NCBI GenBank assembly: GCA_910592205.1
Contig: CAJVPJ010001232.1
Location: forward strand, 1 to 11,255
Reading direction: 5' to 3'
From: Paraglomus occultum
Lineage: Eukaryota; Glomeromycota; Glomeromycetes; Paraglomerales; Paraglomeraceae
DNA: 11,255 nucleotides
Positions 1-11,255 of this stretch are shown piece after piece. Every line of letters begins with the position of its first letter. The stretch's first letter is position 1. A model generated the notes under the pieces. It worked only from the letters and a program-made list of their open reading frames with translations. It searched no databases and was not told the origin of the DNA. The translations under genes were made by a program, and so were the position numbers.

Positions 1-438
1 GAAAAAATAGATTTTTCATATGTTTTACTATGTGATCGACAAAAATTACGTAGACTTTTGTCCAGTGAGTGTATACGCGATTAGCAGTTAACAACAATCG
101 CATGTGCCGAACTCGAGCAAATTGATGGACAATATAGATTATTCATAATAGAGAATTATCGCTCTACAGTACGATTACCAGGGAAAAGTTCTCTAAATAT
201 GTTTTTATTGAAGTAACGGTGAGCTACAGAAGAAATTTGATTTGATAATTAAAGATGTGAAGGCAATATTAATATTGGCTATGAAAACAATCGCCCGACG
301 CAATTATTTTCGTCTGATAATAGCGGGTAGAAGAGATATGCCATCGGTGAGGCCAAACAGTATAATAACTATGCGCAGACTTGCATCCAGTAGGCCCAAT
401 CTCATGTTGATTCTGAAAATTGTTGATACGCCAGTTCA
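1..438. other. AT-rich stretch with no supported gene
   Basis: Short open frames exist on both strands. The longest, on the plus strand to 529, starts at TTG and shows no protein-like pattern; part of it is antisense to the doubtful remnant at 439-735. A possible minus-strand mini-exon around 185-235, between a TTCTGTAG acceptor and a GTAATC donor, is too short to judge. Confidence 0.5.
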
Positions 439-735
439 TTATTTATTGCGAAAGTACAACATGCAGGCAGAGGTAGCATCTACTGACACAGCATCTCCTT
501 TATGTTTGAGAATGTATTTGAGTGCATAAATATTTCGAGAATAGTTCAAGCCAGTTAACAATTTCTCTATTTGTTCATCTGCGGATATAAACCCTTGTTC
601 CATTAATTGAAGTCATAACGGATGCACGAGAAGCGCATGCAAAGGTAGAGCTTCAGCTTCCTACAACATAACATGCAAAGGTTAATTAGCAAAGTGAGGA
701 TGTTTTCATACGCTCGCCTATACCTCGTATGCCAT
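439..735 (-). pseudogene. Doubtful gene start or gene remnant, unknown family
   Basis: On the minus strand an ATG in good context (CACAATGGC, 735) codes MAYE, followed by a possible 63-nt intron (donor GTATAG at 723, acceptor TTGTAG ending at 661). The frame continues EAEALPLHALLVHPL and meets a TGA at 615-613. It then runs LQL and a 54-codon ORF (603-439) beginning MEQGFISADEQIEKLL and including NYSRNIYALKYILKH. The amphipathic pattern is protein-like on both sides of the stop, so this may be a dead gene, or the small ORF alone may be real. I recognise no domain. A further donor (TCA|GTAGAT near 475) and acceptor (TTTTCAG near 405) exist but lead to nothing familiar. Confidence 0.25.
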
Positions 736-1096
736 TGTGCAGCGAACGGTCAGTTAATCACTCACTAGTCTTTCAACAACGATTCTTATGCTTTGTTCGC
801 TATTGCTGAAATTCATTATAATTACTTGTGTTATTGTTATTTATTATTTGCATGGGGCGACACGACATAATAATAAGTGACGTGACCTAATAAAGACCAC
901 AAAGCTCTGTATTTAGTCAGTAGCCGCGCATTCCTTTTGCGGCATGCCCGGGTAGTCAGTTATTTTAATGGGAGGCATTCATTTCGCCGACAATCATTTC
1001 ACCTCTTTAACATTATTCTAAAGTTATCCTTTTTGGTAGTTTTTGTCCGTGAAATGAACCAGACCCATTTTAATGAACTAGAGTGAAAAAGAATTT

Positions 1097-1113
1097 AAGA
1101 GGCTTCGCCTCTT
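1097..1113. repeat. Perfect 7-bp hairpin with a 3-nt loop
   Basis: AAGAGGC, loop TTC, GCCTCTT. On the plus strand AATAAA follows six bases later (1119-1124). No plus-strand gene ends here, so the pair may be chance, or the tail of an unseen transcript or repeat element. It does not match the histone mRNA stem-loop consensus. Confidence 0.5.
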
Positions 1114-1540
1114 CAGTCAATAAATCTGTACGTTCTCTACCAGTGGTTCAGCATTCAACTAGAGTATTATTCGCTGTTGACTTGGTATTTGTCCCGAAAC
1201 GAAAAATCTTAATGACATTGGATCAACCCAATTGTAGTTCTCAATGCAGTAAAACCTAAAAACCAACGCCTTGAGACCGGATTACCCGTTGCATTTCTCC
1301 AAACTATTGATAGCTTTGAAATAACTTATTGTTGAATCAAAAATTATCTTTATGTTTCTGAACTTTTTTAATGCGCATTATATTGTGATTTTATTACTGT
1401 AATAGTCAGCCTTTATTATCACTTTCAAAAAGTTCAAAAATGTTATCTTTGTCTGAAAAGAGAAATAATCCAACTTTTTGTAGGCATAGTATCAATTTCA
1501 CGACGAATAATGTTGTGTTTTGTTTTTTTTTGCAATAGCA

Positions 1541-1557
1541 TTACGTAAATTACGTAA
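1541..1557. promoter_or_regulatory. Two adjacent TTACGTAA palindromes (possible bZIP sites)
   Basis: TTACGTAA occurs at 1541-1548 and again at 1550-1557, with centres 9 bp apart. This octamer is a known type of bZIP factor site (CREB/ATF, C/EBP-like, Yap-like). No gene start is close: the nearest supported start is at 2699 on the minus strand, pointing this way. A regulatory role is therefore only a possibility. Confidence 0.3.
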
Positions 1558-2030
1558 GTCGCACTTGGAGAAATAAATATTTACTAGAACGAGCCTCGAC
1601 ACTTCGTTGAGTTGCAGAAACGAACAGTTGTATTATTATTATGGTAGCTTTACTACACTGTAGAGAAGATTATCTTTGTTTATGTTCGAATACGCCATTA
1701 ATGACAAGAAAAATTTGTTTAAATGAAATTTAAGTACACGGTCTCAAAATTCCTTCTTCTCTCCCCTCAACTATTGTAACCAATGTCCATTCATTGGAGC
1801 ATTTATTATGACAGCAATAGAAACTCTGAATTAAATCACAAATACGTGTTTGATTGTCATACTACCGAAACATAAAAAATTCTAATCCCATTGAGAAATA
1901 TACATAATCTAAAAAAAAAAAAATAGTAGAAAACGAATCTATTGCTCAGATGTCCAAAAGAAACGGACGAGATAAAAAAAAAAGTTAAATGTTTGGGGAT
2001 TGTCATAATCAACAGAATTAAATAATAACC

Positions 2031-2216
2031 CTAACCGTTTCTAAAAACCATCCAGTGAAATCGATAGCTTTCCTTGGCAATTAAAACAATTATGACAAAA
2101 ATATGTTGTGCTCGAGGATGTACTATAATCCGCCGGTCACAATCTTCTTCAACTGAAGACGTTTTCAAATTATTCGCGATTGCTTCCCATTCTACTTCCG
2201 TGATTTCATACATTAC
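2031..2216 (-). other. In-frame open extension after the stop of the secreted-protein ORF
   Basis: After the TGA (2219-2217) the same frame continues with GTA ATG and stays open for 61 more codons to a stop at 2031. The first part (MYEITEVEWEAIANN, then SSVEEDCD) has the same acidic, helical character as the upstream protein; the later part looks less protein-like. It may be a 3' UTR that is open by chance, a C-terminal region cut off by a recent nonsense mutation, or a read-through extension. TGA followed by G is not the classic leaky TGA-CTA context. Confidence 0.25.
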
Positions 2217-2699
2217 TCATTCCTCCTCCCATGAATCGTTATCGGCTTGTGCACCGTCTTGTTCATTTTCTTCATTATCCTCGAAACTCGGCGCTTTATA
2301 TTCTCTCAACAGTTTTCTGCTTGCATATAAAATATAATCAATCAATTCGTCTTTTCTTTTTTCGGCTATCCTTTCCGTTAACAACACAACTCGCTTAATG
2401 CCTTCATAAGCTCTATCATGGAGAGCCAATATTCTGACTGATTCCTTTAAAACGTCATTCTCGATGGATTTTTCTGCGGAAAATTTTACGCTCTCGACTA
2501 TACCCAAAAGCTCATTGGTAAGGCTGGGCTCGATTTCTAAATCTGGCATATAGAAATAAGATATGTCAACTTCAACATCAACATCAACGGCTAGCACCAC
2601 ATCGGCCGCGTTTGACGGTAAAGAATAGGCAGATGGGATATCAGTGAGAAAAATGAAAGCGGTCAAGAAGAAAAGAGTGTATGTGTATAAGTATTGCAT
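2217..2699 (-). CDS. Candidate small secreted acidic protein (160 aa)
   Basis: I do not recognise this protein. It starts with a typical signal peptide: a hydrophobic core YTLFFLTAFIFL (about 7-18) and a likely cleavage after AYS (residue 26). The mature part of about 134 residues has no cysteine. A short (VD)n-like run (about 36-42) is followed by amphipathic, probably helical segments with dibasic KR/KRK pairs (GIKRVV, AEKRKDE), and then a strongly acidic tail (FEDNEENEQ to WEEE). No transmembrane segment follows the leader. It is a single ORF on the minus strand with a TATA-like element upstream. A secreted protein of this size in a fungus could be an effector candidate, but nothing here shows a host role. 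After the TGA stop the same frame runs on (see 2031-2216). The coding status is reasonable, the function unknown. Confidence 0.6.
   Translation of the reverse strand: MQYLYTYTLFFLTAFIFLTDIPSAYSLPSNAADVVLAVDVDVEVDISYFYMPDLEIEPSLTNELLGIVESVKFSAEKSIENDVLKESVRILALHDRAYEGIKRVVLLTERIAEKRKDELIDYILYASRKLLREYKAPSFEDNEENEQDGAQADNDSWEEE
2565..2588 (-). repeat. Hexanucleotide repeat coding for Val-Asp pairs
   Basis: Four near-identical units GTTGAT, GTTGAT, GTTGAA, GTTGAC lie in tandem inside the secreted-protein ORF and encode VD VD VE VD. It is a short coding microsatellite that could vary in length between strains. Confidence 0.7.
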
Positions 2700-3531
2700 T
2701 GATTGAAAAGTACTTGTCAGATGATTTCTGACAGCTGGATTTGATATATTTTATATAATTTCTTTGGATATTACGTACAGATCGCGTTTATATGTATAGG
2801 AAGAAATTTTTATTTTGTACTATCTACTGTATCGGTTGCCTAAATAGGATGGATGTTATTTTCAATCTTGGCGTGCTCAATAAACGGGTCTTGGCAGAGA
2901 ACTTCTGATTCTCAACAATGTGATATAATTGTTCTAGGTTTACAAAATGTGAATGATAGAATGCCACCCACCGCAAGGTTCTTTGCAGCCTGTGAATCAG
3001 AAAAAAAAACAATCAGGTCGGGGGCCGCGTGCATTCTCAATCGACAAAATGAAAATCGCTGCTATTGTAAGCATAACACGTCAAAAATCTGAGAAATCAC
3101 TACAAACGATTCCTAATCTTAAAACCGACAAATTTCAAAAAAAAAACCCAGCACTTTATGAAGAAATATACGTTTTTGCATTTCTTTAGAAAAGCCTCTC
3201 ATTTTAAATAAAAAAGTCGACTCCAAGTGTGGAAGAAAGCATTAATTTGGTCAGACGAATCTACTTAAGGTTCCACTGAGAAACGCAATCCTCAGCCTTC
3301 AGACATTCACGAGGACAGTAAAATTTGATATTAGCCTTAACTTTGTCTCCCCCTCTCCCATGTGAAGTTTATTATAACAGTTTATTAGTTTCATTTTGTT
3401 GTCAATCCATAGAAGATTCAAAGTGATTGACTACAATGTGCTACATACGATATTGCTTCTGTCTTTAGAAACGAAAAGTATGAACGTGTGTACGCCAAGC
3501 ACATGTTCGTTAATATAAAGGTACAAACAGA
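2700..3531. other. Intergenic region between the secreted-protein gene and the helicase 3' end
   Basis: Overlapping short ORFs on both strands (2824-3189) are of low complexity and mutually antisense, with no recognisable protein. Apart from the TATA-like element near 2750 and A-runs (3001-3008, 3139-3147), nothing is seen. Confidence 0.6.
2743..2758 (-). promoter_or_regulatory. TATA-like element before the secreted-protein ORF
   Basis: On the minus strand the sequence reads TTATATAAAATATATC, 44-59 nt upstream of the ATG at 2699. A start site about 30 nt downstream would leave a 5' UTR of some 20 nt. The region is AT-rich, so chance occurrence is possible. Confidence 0.35.
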
Positions 3532-3537
3532 TTTATT
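3532..3537 (-). terminator. Poly(A) signal AATAAA of the helicase gene
   Basis: On the minus strand AATAAA occurs about 30 nt after the helicase stop codon. It is followed within about 15 nt by a T/G-rich stretch (TGTTTGT). The position suits cleavage near 3510-3520 and a very short 3' UTR. Transcript ends were not seen, so this is inferred from spacing and motif. Confidence 0.5.
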
Positions 3538-3566
3538 GATAACCATAGAGAAAATACTAGTGTCGA

Positions 3567-7945
<4,379 letters not shown>

Positions 7946-8110
7946 GGTGTAGAGTATGTAGTTATTACTATTGTTTGAAGAGTAAGAACAAAATAATTTA
8001 AAGTCATTCAATGTGTCTCGCAAACATAATTTCAAGGGGGGATTCAAATTTGGTAATCAATTAATATTAATGGTAAAAATTGGATATGAGAATTACACTG
8101 ATATTTTGCA
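7946..8110 (-). promoter_or_regulatory. 5' flank and probable 5' UTR of the helicase gene
   Basis: This AT-rich stretch lies upstream of the chosen helicase ATG. It contains no TATA box at a convincing position and no clear CCAAT box. The helicase reading frame happens to stay open back to another ATG at 8047, but the residues so added show nothing of the family. The protein-like part (KPFTFGF, like the FGF-rich start of DDX42 proteins) begins at 7945. Confidence 0.35.
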
Positions 8111-8300
8111 ATTGCAATCGCGTATTGATAGACATTTTTGCGTGAACGTTTGGCTATTCCTTCGCAAGCACGTCAACATACGCGTTACTTAATTGAAGAT
8201 CTGAAGACTATGGAGATTTGACAGATGACAACTACAACTGTTGTACAATAAATATAAAGATTTCTCTGTTTTCTGTCTATGTCAGACTGTTGGTTATTAA

Positions 8301-8329
8301 ACGATATTCGCTACGTAAGTGGATATCGT
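8301..8329. repeat. Short inverted repeat ACGATAT/ATATCGT
   Basis: ACGATAT (8301-8307) pairs with ATATCGT (8323-8329). A TACGTA palindrome sits almost exactly in the middle (8312-8317). It lies about 370 bp upstream of the helicase ATG. It could be a nested palindromic protein-binding site, or chance in AT-rich DNA. Confidence 0.3.
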
Positions 8330-9058
8330 ATGCTCATTACTATTACCGACTTGATAATGTGCAGTCTATGTGAGAAATAAATTGCATGTGTTGTTATTAT
8401 TATGAATTATTATGTACAGTTCTGGAGAAGAAAAAAAGACGCAATCTCGGAAAATTAAAGATTATAACAAGAATTGCTATTGCAAATGTCTGTACTAGTA
8501 CATTAAAATTCTATATTAATATTAAAGTGACTGATACTATTTTAATTCGTCACAACTATTTGATACATGGTAGAACAATTGCACTGATGTGAAGCTTACA
8601 TATCATATACTTGATTTCGCAATCTTCAACAAGTCAGTGAAATAATCGAATAAGTACAAAATTATTATCCACCTACTATAGTCATAGTTTGAAGCTCAAT
8701 GACTATTGGCTTATTTTAACTCACAAATCTGATATTTACCAAACATAGTAATAGGCATTTATAATAAAATGCTAAATTAGTTACACAAAAAATCTTTACG
8801 TTTCCGCAAATAATATTTTTTATAATAACTGTGTGTAAAACACTCAATTAACAACATAGTAGAAAGACAAGTTTCGTTTTTTCTTTCTCTTTAATATTAA
8901 CACGTCTTACAAGTTGTCACGTAAAACTGACTTATCGAGACACACCCTAAGTTAGCTGAGAGCCGTTGCCGGCATATCGAAAATTTTTAAATAGTGAAAA
9001 AGCGGCCGACTTGTGCCAAAATCGATTATCAAGACTGACTGCGTATTTGTTACTAAAA

Positions 9059-9085
9059 TACAGTGCTGTACAAAAGTAATGACGG
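9059..9085. mobile_element. Possible Tc1/mariner-like terminal sequence, single end
   Basis: TA followed by CAGTGCTGTACAAAAGTAAT and then GACGG resembles the ends of Tc1/mariner elements (CAGTG...CAAAAGTA...). I could not find the matching inverted end in the window, and no transposase ORF lies on either side. It may be a solo or decayed end, or chance. Confidence 0.25.
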
Positions 9086-9305
9086 TCAGTTTTGAGATGT
9101 TGTGAACGCAATTTGGTATATAAATACAAATAAAAAACTTTTATGAAAGCCCAACATTATGACCACAAATTTAGTTATATAACTACTATTAAAATGTTTT
9201 CATAATAAATAATAAAATCTACCATTTAATATTAACTCACATTAACAGATATGTATGTTTTACATTCTGACATTATTGGTTTTTTTTTCTACTCTGATCA
9301 CATTT

Positions 9306-11162
9306 TTATAACATATTAATATTTTGCAAAAAAACATGAGCAGTCTCCCACTGTTCAGTTGTCTTTTTATGCCATTCAACTGCTTTGGCATGTCCTTGTT
9401 CAGCTGCTTTTAGATACCATTTAACTGCTATTTGTTCATTCTTTTCCACTCCAGTTCCACTGGTGTAACATACAGCAAGATTATATTAATATTGAGCATT
9501 GGCAAGCCCTTGTTCAGCTGCTTTTTGATCCCACTCAACTGCCTTCTGTTCATCTTCTTCTATACCAGTCCCATTAACAAAACACTGACCAAGATCATAT
9601 TGTGCTTGAGCATTTCCTTGTTCAGCTGCTTTTTGATACCATTTAACTATCTTTTGCTCATCTTTTTCTACTCCCCTTCCAGTATCATAACACAAGCCAA
9701 GAATATGTGCTTGAGCATATCCTTGTTCAGCTGCTTTTTGATACAATTCAACTGCCTTTTCTTCATCTTCTCTACTCCAGTTCCAGTACAATAACACAAA
9801 CCAAGAGTATATTGCACTTGAGCATATTCTTGTTCACACAGCTTTTTGATACCATTCGACTGCCTTTTGCTTATCTTTTGCTACTCCAGTTCCATCATAA
9901 TAACACAAACCAAGATAATATTGTGCCTCAGCAACACCTTGTTCAGCTGCTTTTTAATACAATGCAAATGTCTTTTGATCATATTTTCCTACTCCAGTTC
10001 CATCATAATAACACACACCAAGATTACATTGCACATCAATATCACAATGTTCAGCTGCTTCTTGAAACCATTCAACTGCATTTTGTATTTGTTCATTCTT
10101 TTCTACTCCAGTTCCACTCTCATAAGAAATAACACACACCAAGACTATTTTGTGCCCTAACACTTCCTTTACCTTGTTCAGCTGCTTGTTTGTATAATTC
10201 AACAGCCTTTTTGATATCTTTTTCTACCCTGATTCCATTTTCATAACAATCACCAGGATTATATTGATCTTCTTCATTGTTATTGATAATTGAATCAAGA
10301 TTATACATTTGTCCTGTTCTTGATAATAGAATTGTAGTGCTTGGAACATAATCTTTCTTCATTTGACAATTGAGTATATCATGACACAATTTTCTTGGTA
10401 ATAAATCATCAAATAGAAAAGCCTTATCAGCAGGCATATTGATGTGAGGTATTAGTATACAATCTGCTATAATGTCTTTCACTGTACTAATTTCATGTGA
10501 TGACCAATTATCCAGATCAATTTCCAAGTTCAAGCCCAGGCACTTGTTTAGTGGCCCATTGCAGAACTGACATCCAAATGCCATCTTCTTCCATGCTAAG
10601 GTCATCATTTTTGAGAAAATTGATTAAGTATAAGGTCTCCTTTGGTAAAGTTGTAAAATAGTTTGATTTAAATACAACATCTAGTTGTAAAACCATAACT
10701 TGATTGCCTATTCAAAAGAGCAGTAGAAAGAGCACACTGATGAACTGTAATAATATTCTGTTGAATCCATTCCTTTTGTTTCTCAATCAAGTAAGTTTCA
10801 ATTGCAATGAGAAGATTAAGTAGTTCAAGTTTACTAGCTCCATTCAGAAGGCTAATCCAACTCACAAGTTTGCATGAATCATAGAAAATTTGCCCAGTAT
10901 AAATAAACCTGCAGAGGGCAATTTATTTATAGTAATAGTATTAGTATTTGATATGATAATAAGCATATTTCGGTAATGTTATAAAATGAATTTACCTAAG
11001 CAGAATTTCGAAGACATCAGGTGACACATCCTCTAGTATCATAGCAGTCTTTTGAATCTCTTCAGACGTCTCTGAATTTCCGGTTAAACTGTTCTCAAAG
11101 AATAAGCATTGTGTACACAAGATTAGTATATGAGCGAAAAATATTTTGCTCCTTTCCAACAT
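9306..11162 (-). pseudogene. BTB-BACK-Sel1 repeat protein pseudogene (fungal expanded-family type)
   Basis: The remains of a BTB/POZ protein with a BACK-like region and C-terminal Sel1 repeats. Exon A (11162-10996) gives KIFFAHILILC...VSPDVFEILL. A clean GT-AG intron (10995-10909) joins it in frame to FIYTGQI...YLIEKQKEWIQQN. Then come BACK-like stretches (NDDLSMEEDGIWMSVLQWA, STVKDIIADCI, LLPRKL) and about eight Sel1 units of the LGLCYDTGxGVEKDEQKAV type. Lesions: a frameshift near 10700 (first stop at 10668); a 1-nt insertion near 10520; a 4-nt insertion near 10127; a nonsense codon at 9954-9956 (TAA where CAA is expected); a 1-nt insertion near 9838; a 1-nt deletion near 9768; and an in-frame TAA at 9486-9488. 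The frame then runs to a stop at 9306. The BTB N-terminus is missing and transposon DNA lies there. The family call is firm; a role (scaffold or ubiquitin-ligase adaptor) is only family inference. Confidence 0.88.
9370..10263 (-). repeat. Tandem array of about eight Sel1 repeat units (108-nt period)
   Basis: Units of about 36 codons recur, each with LGxCYxxGTGVEKDEQKAVEWYQKAAEQGxAxAQ-like content. At DNA level the segment coding KAAEQG (seen on the plus strand as CCTTGTTCAGCTGCTTTTTGATAC and variants) is nearly identical in most units. A ninth unit is cut down: its start is missing and only VEWHKKTTEQW remains. Such uniform units fit recent expansion or gene conversion. The plus-strand ORFs across this array are antisense shadows of the repeat. 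Confidence 0.9.
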
Positions 11163-11181
11163 GAATTGAAATGTCTACATA

Positions 11182-11255
11182 CAGTGAACTCTCCCTAAAT
11201 GCACACCCTTGGGACCGAAAGTGTGAAAGTGTGCATTTAGGGAATAATGCAAAAA
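11182..11255. mobile_element. Terminal part of a pogo/Tigger-like DNA transposon (runs off the window)
   Basis: The element seems to start CAGTGAACTCTCCCTAAATG directly after a TA dinucleotide (11180-11181), the target used by Tc1/mariner/pogo elements. The string CCCTTGGGACCGAAA that follows matches my memory of Tigger-type ends (CAGTGxAACCTCCCTAA...TTGGGACC). The other end and any transposase lie outside the window, so length and activity are unknown; it could be a non-autonomous copy. Confidence 0.65.
11192..11243. repeat. Perfect 15-bp inverted repeat inside the transposon end
   Basis: TCCCTAAATGCACAC (11192-11206) is the exact reverse complement of GTGTGCATTTAGGGA (11229-11243), with a 22-nt spacer. 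The spacer also holds a partial copy of the arm (AAAGTGTG before AAAGTGTGC). This makes a hairpin next to the terminus and may serve as paired transposase-binding sites. Confidence 0.9.

Larger units (their letters stand above)
740..2030. other. Long AT-rich intergenic region
   Basis: No ORF with protein-like character was found on either strand. Visible structure is limited to poly(A)/poly(T) runs (for example 1910-1922, 1974-1983), a CRE-like TGACGTGA at 878-885, the hairpin at 1097-1113 and the paired TTACGTAA palindromes at 1541-1557. A short minus-strand open stretch near 1215-1325 (NATGNPVSRRW) is too short to call. Confidence 0.6.
8111..9305. other. Intergenic region between the helicase gene and the BTB-Sel1 pseudogene
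   Basis: AT-rich, with no convincing ORF. The open frames at 8386-8592 (plus) and 8947-9129 (minus) have random-looking composition. It holds a short inverted repeat at 8301-8329 and a possible transposon end near 9061. Confidence 0.6.

Noticed and set aside
242-529. Plus-strand ORF of 95 codons
   Set aside because: It begins at TTG rather than ATG, has a random-looking composition, and its second half is antisense to a more protein-like minus-strand stretch.
1680-1700. tRNA T-loop-like GTTCGAATAC
   Set aside because: No acceptor, D or anticodon arm can be folded around it.
2285-2330. RxLR-like string (RKLL) in the secreted protein as an oomycete-type effector motif
   Set aside because: It lies near the C-terminus rather than after the signal peptide and does not match RxLR exactly.
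2074-2337. Plus-strand serine-rich ORF of 87 codons
   Set aside because: It is antisense to the secreted-protein ORF, and its Ser-rich make-up mirrors the acidic codons of the other strand.
2853-3189. Two overlapping plus-strand ORFs and a minus-strand ORF (2824-3012)
   Set aside because: Short, mutually overlapping, with no motif or protein-like pattern and no start context of note.
9432-10160. Long plus-strand ORFs with repeated FSCFLI and LLLIFF-like strings suggesting a membrane protein
   Set aside because: They are antisense reflections of the Sel1 repeats; the repeated hydrophobic strings come from the reverse of the KAAEQG-coding block.
9480-10263. CRISPR-like array because of evenly spaced near-identical repeats
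   Set aside because: The 108-nt period, coding phase and Sel1 motif show a protein repeat, and there are no unique spacers.
9306-11162. Horizontal transfer of a fungal gene into an animal genome
   Set aside because: First considered because an animal-like DDX42 was assumed; the helicase itself looks plant/fungal-type, so a fungal genome explains both genes without transfer.

Overview
The window looks like nuclear DNA of a fungus, most probably an early-diverging one of the Mucoromycota, with Glomeromycotina (arbuscular mycorrhizal fungi) the best guess. Three things point that way. The one intact gene is split by 20 short GT-AG introns. Its protein is the DDX42/RH24 DEAD-box helicase in a form closer to my memory of the plant-type proteins than to animal DDX42. 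A degraded gene of the BTB-BACK-Sel1 kind, typical in my knowledge of the large families in Rhizophagus-like fungi, sits beside the end of a pogo/Tigger-like transposon. No database search was possible, so the organism call is an inference.

Layout. Positions 1-2000 are AT-rich and mostly non-coding. They hold one doubtful minus-strand gene remnant (439-735), a small perfect hairpin followed by AATAAA (1097-1124), and a doubled TTACGTAA bZIP-type palindrome (1541-1557). Positions 2217-2699 (minus) encode a 160-residue protein with a signal peptide and an acidic tail. The same frame stays open for 61 more codons after its single TGA. Positions 2700-3530 are intergenic, with a TATA-like element before the secreted-protein gene.

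Positions 3567-7945 (minus) hold the complete 21-exon helicase gene. I reconstructed it exon by exon: the coding length is 2415 nt, giving 804 residues, with every conserved DEAD-box motif in frame. A poly(A) signal lies about 30 nt beyond its stop. Positions 7946-9305 are intergenic, with one possible Tc1/mariner-like terminal sequence near 9061.

Positions 9306-11162 (minus) carry a BTB-BACK-Sel1 pseudogene. It keeps one good intron and about eight Sel1 repeats, but is broken by at least five frameshifts and two internal stops. The window ends inside a Tigger/pogo-like element whose TA target lies 18 bp upstream of the remaining ATG of that pseudogene.

The genes do not form a functional unit. 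The picture is one conserved splicing housekeeping gene beside a fast-turnover stretch of secreted-protein gene, dying expanded-family gene and transposon. I found no convincing new molecular system. The best leads are the pseudogene next to the transposon and the secreted acidic protein with its single-stop extension.
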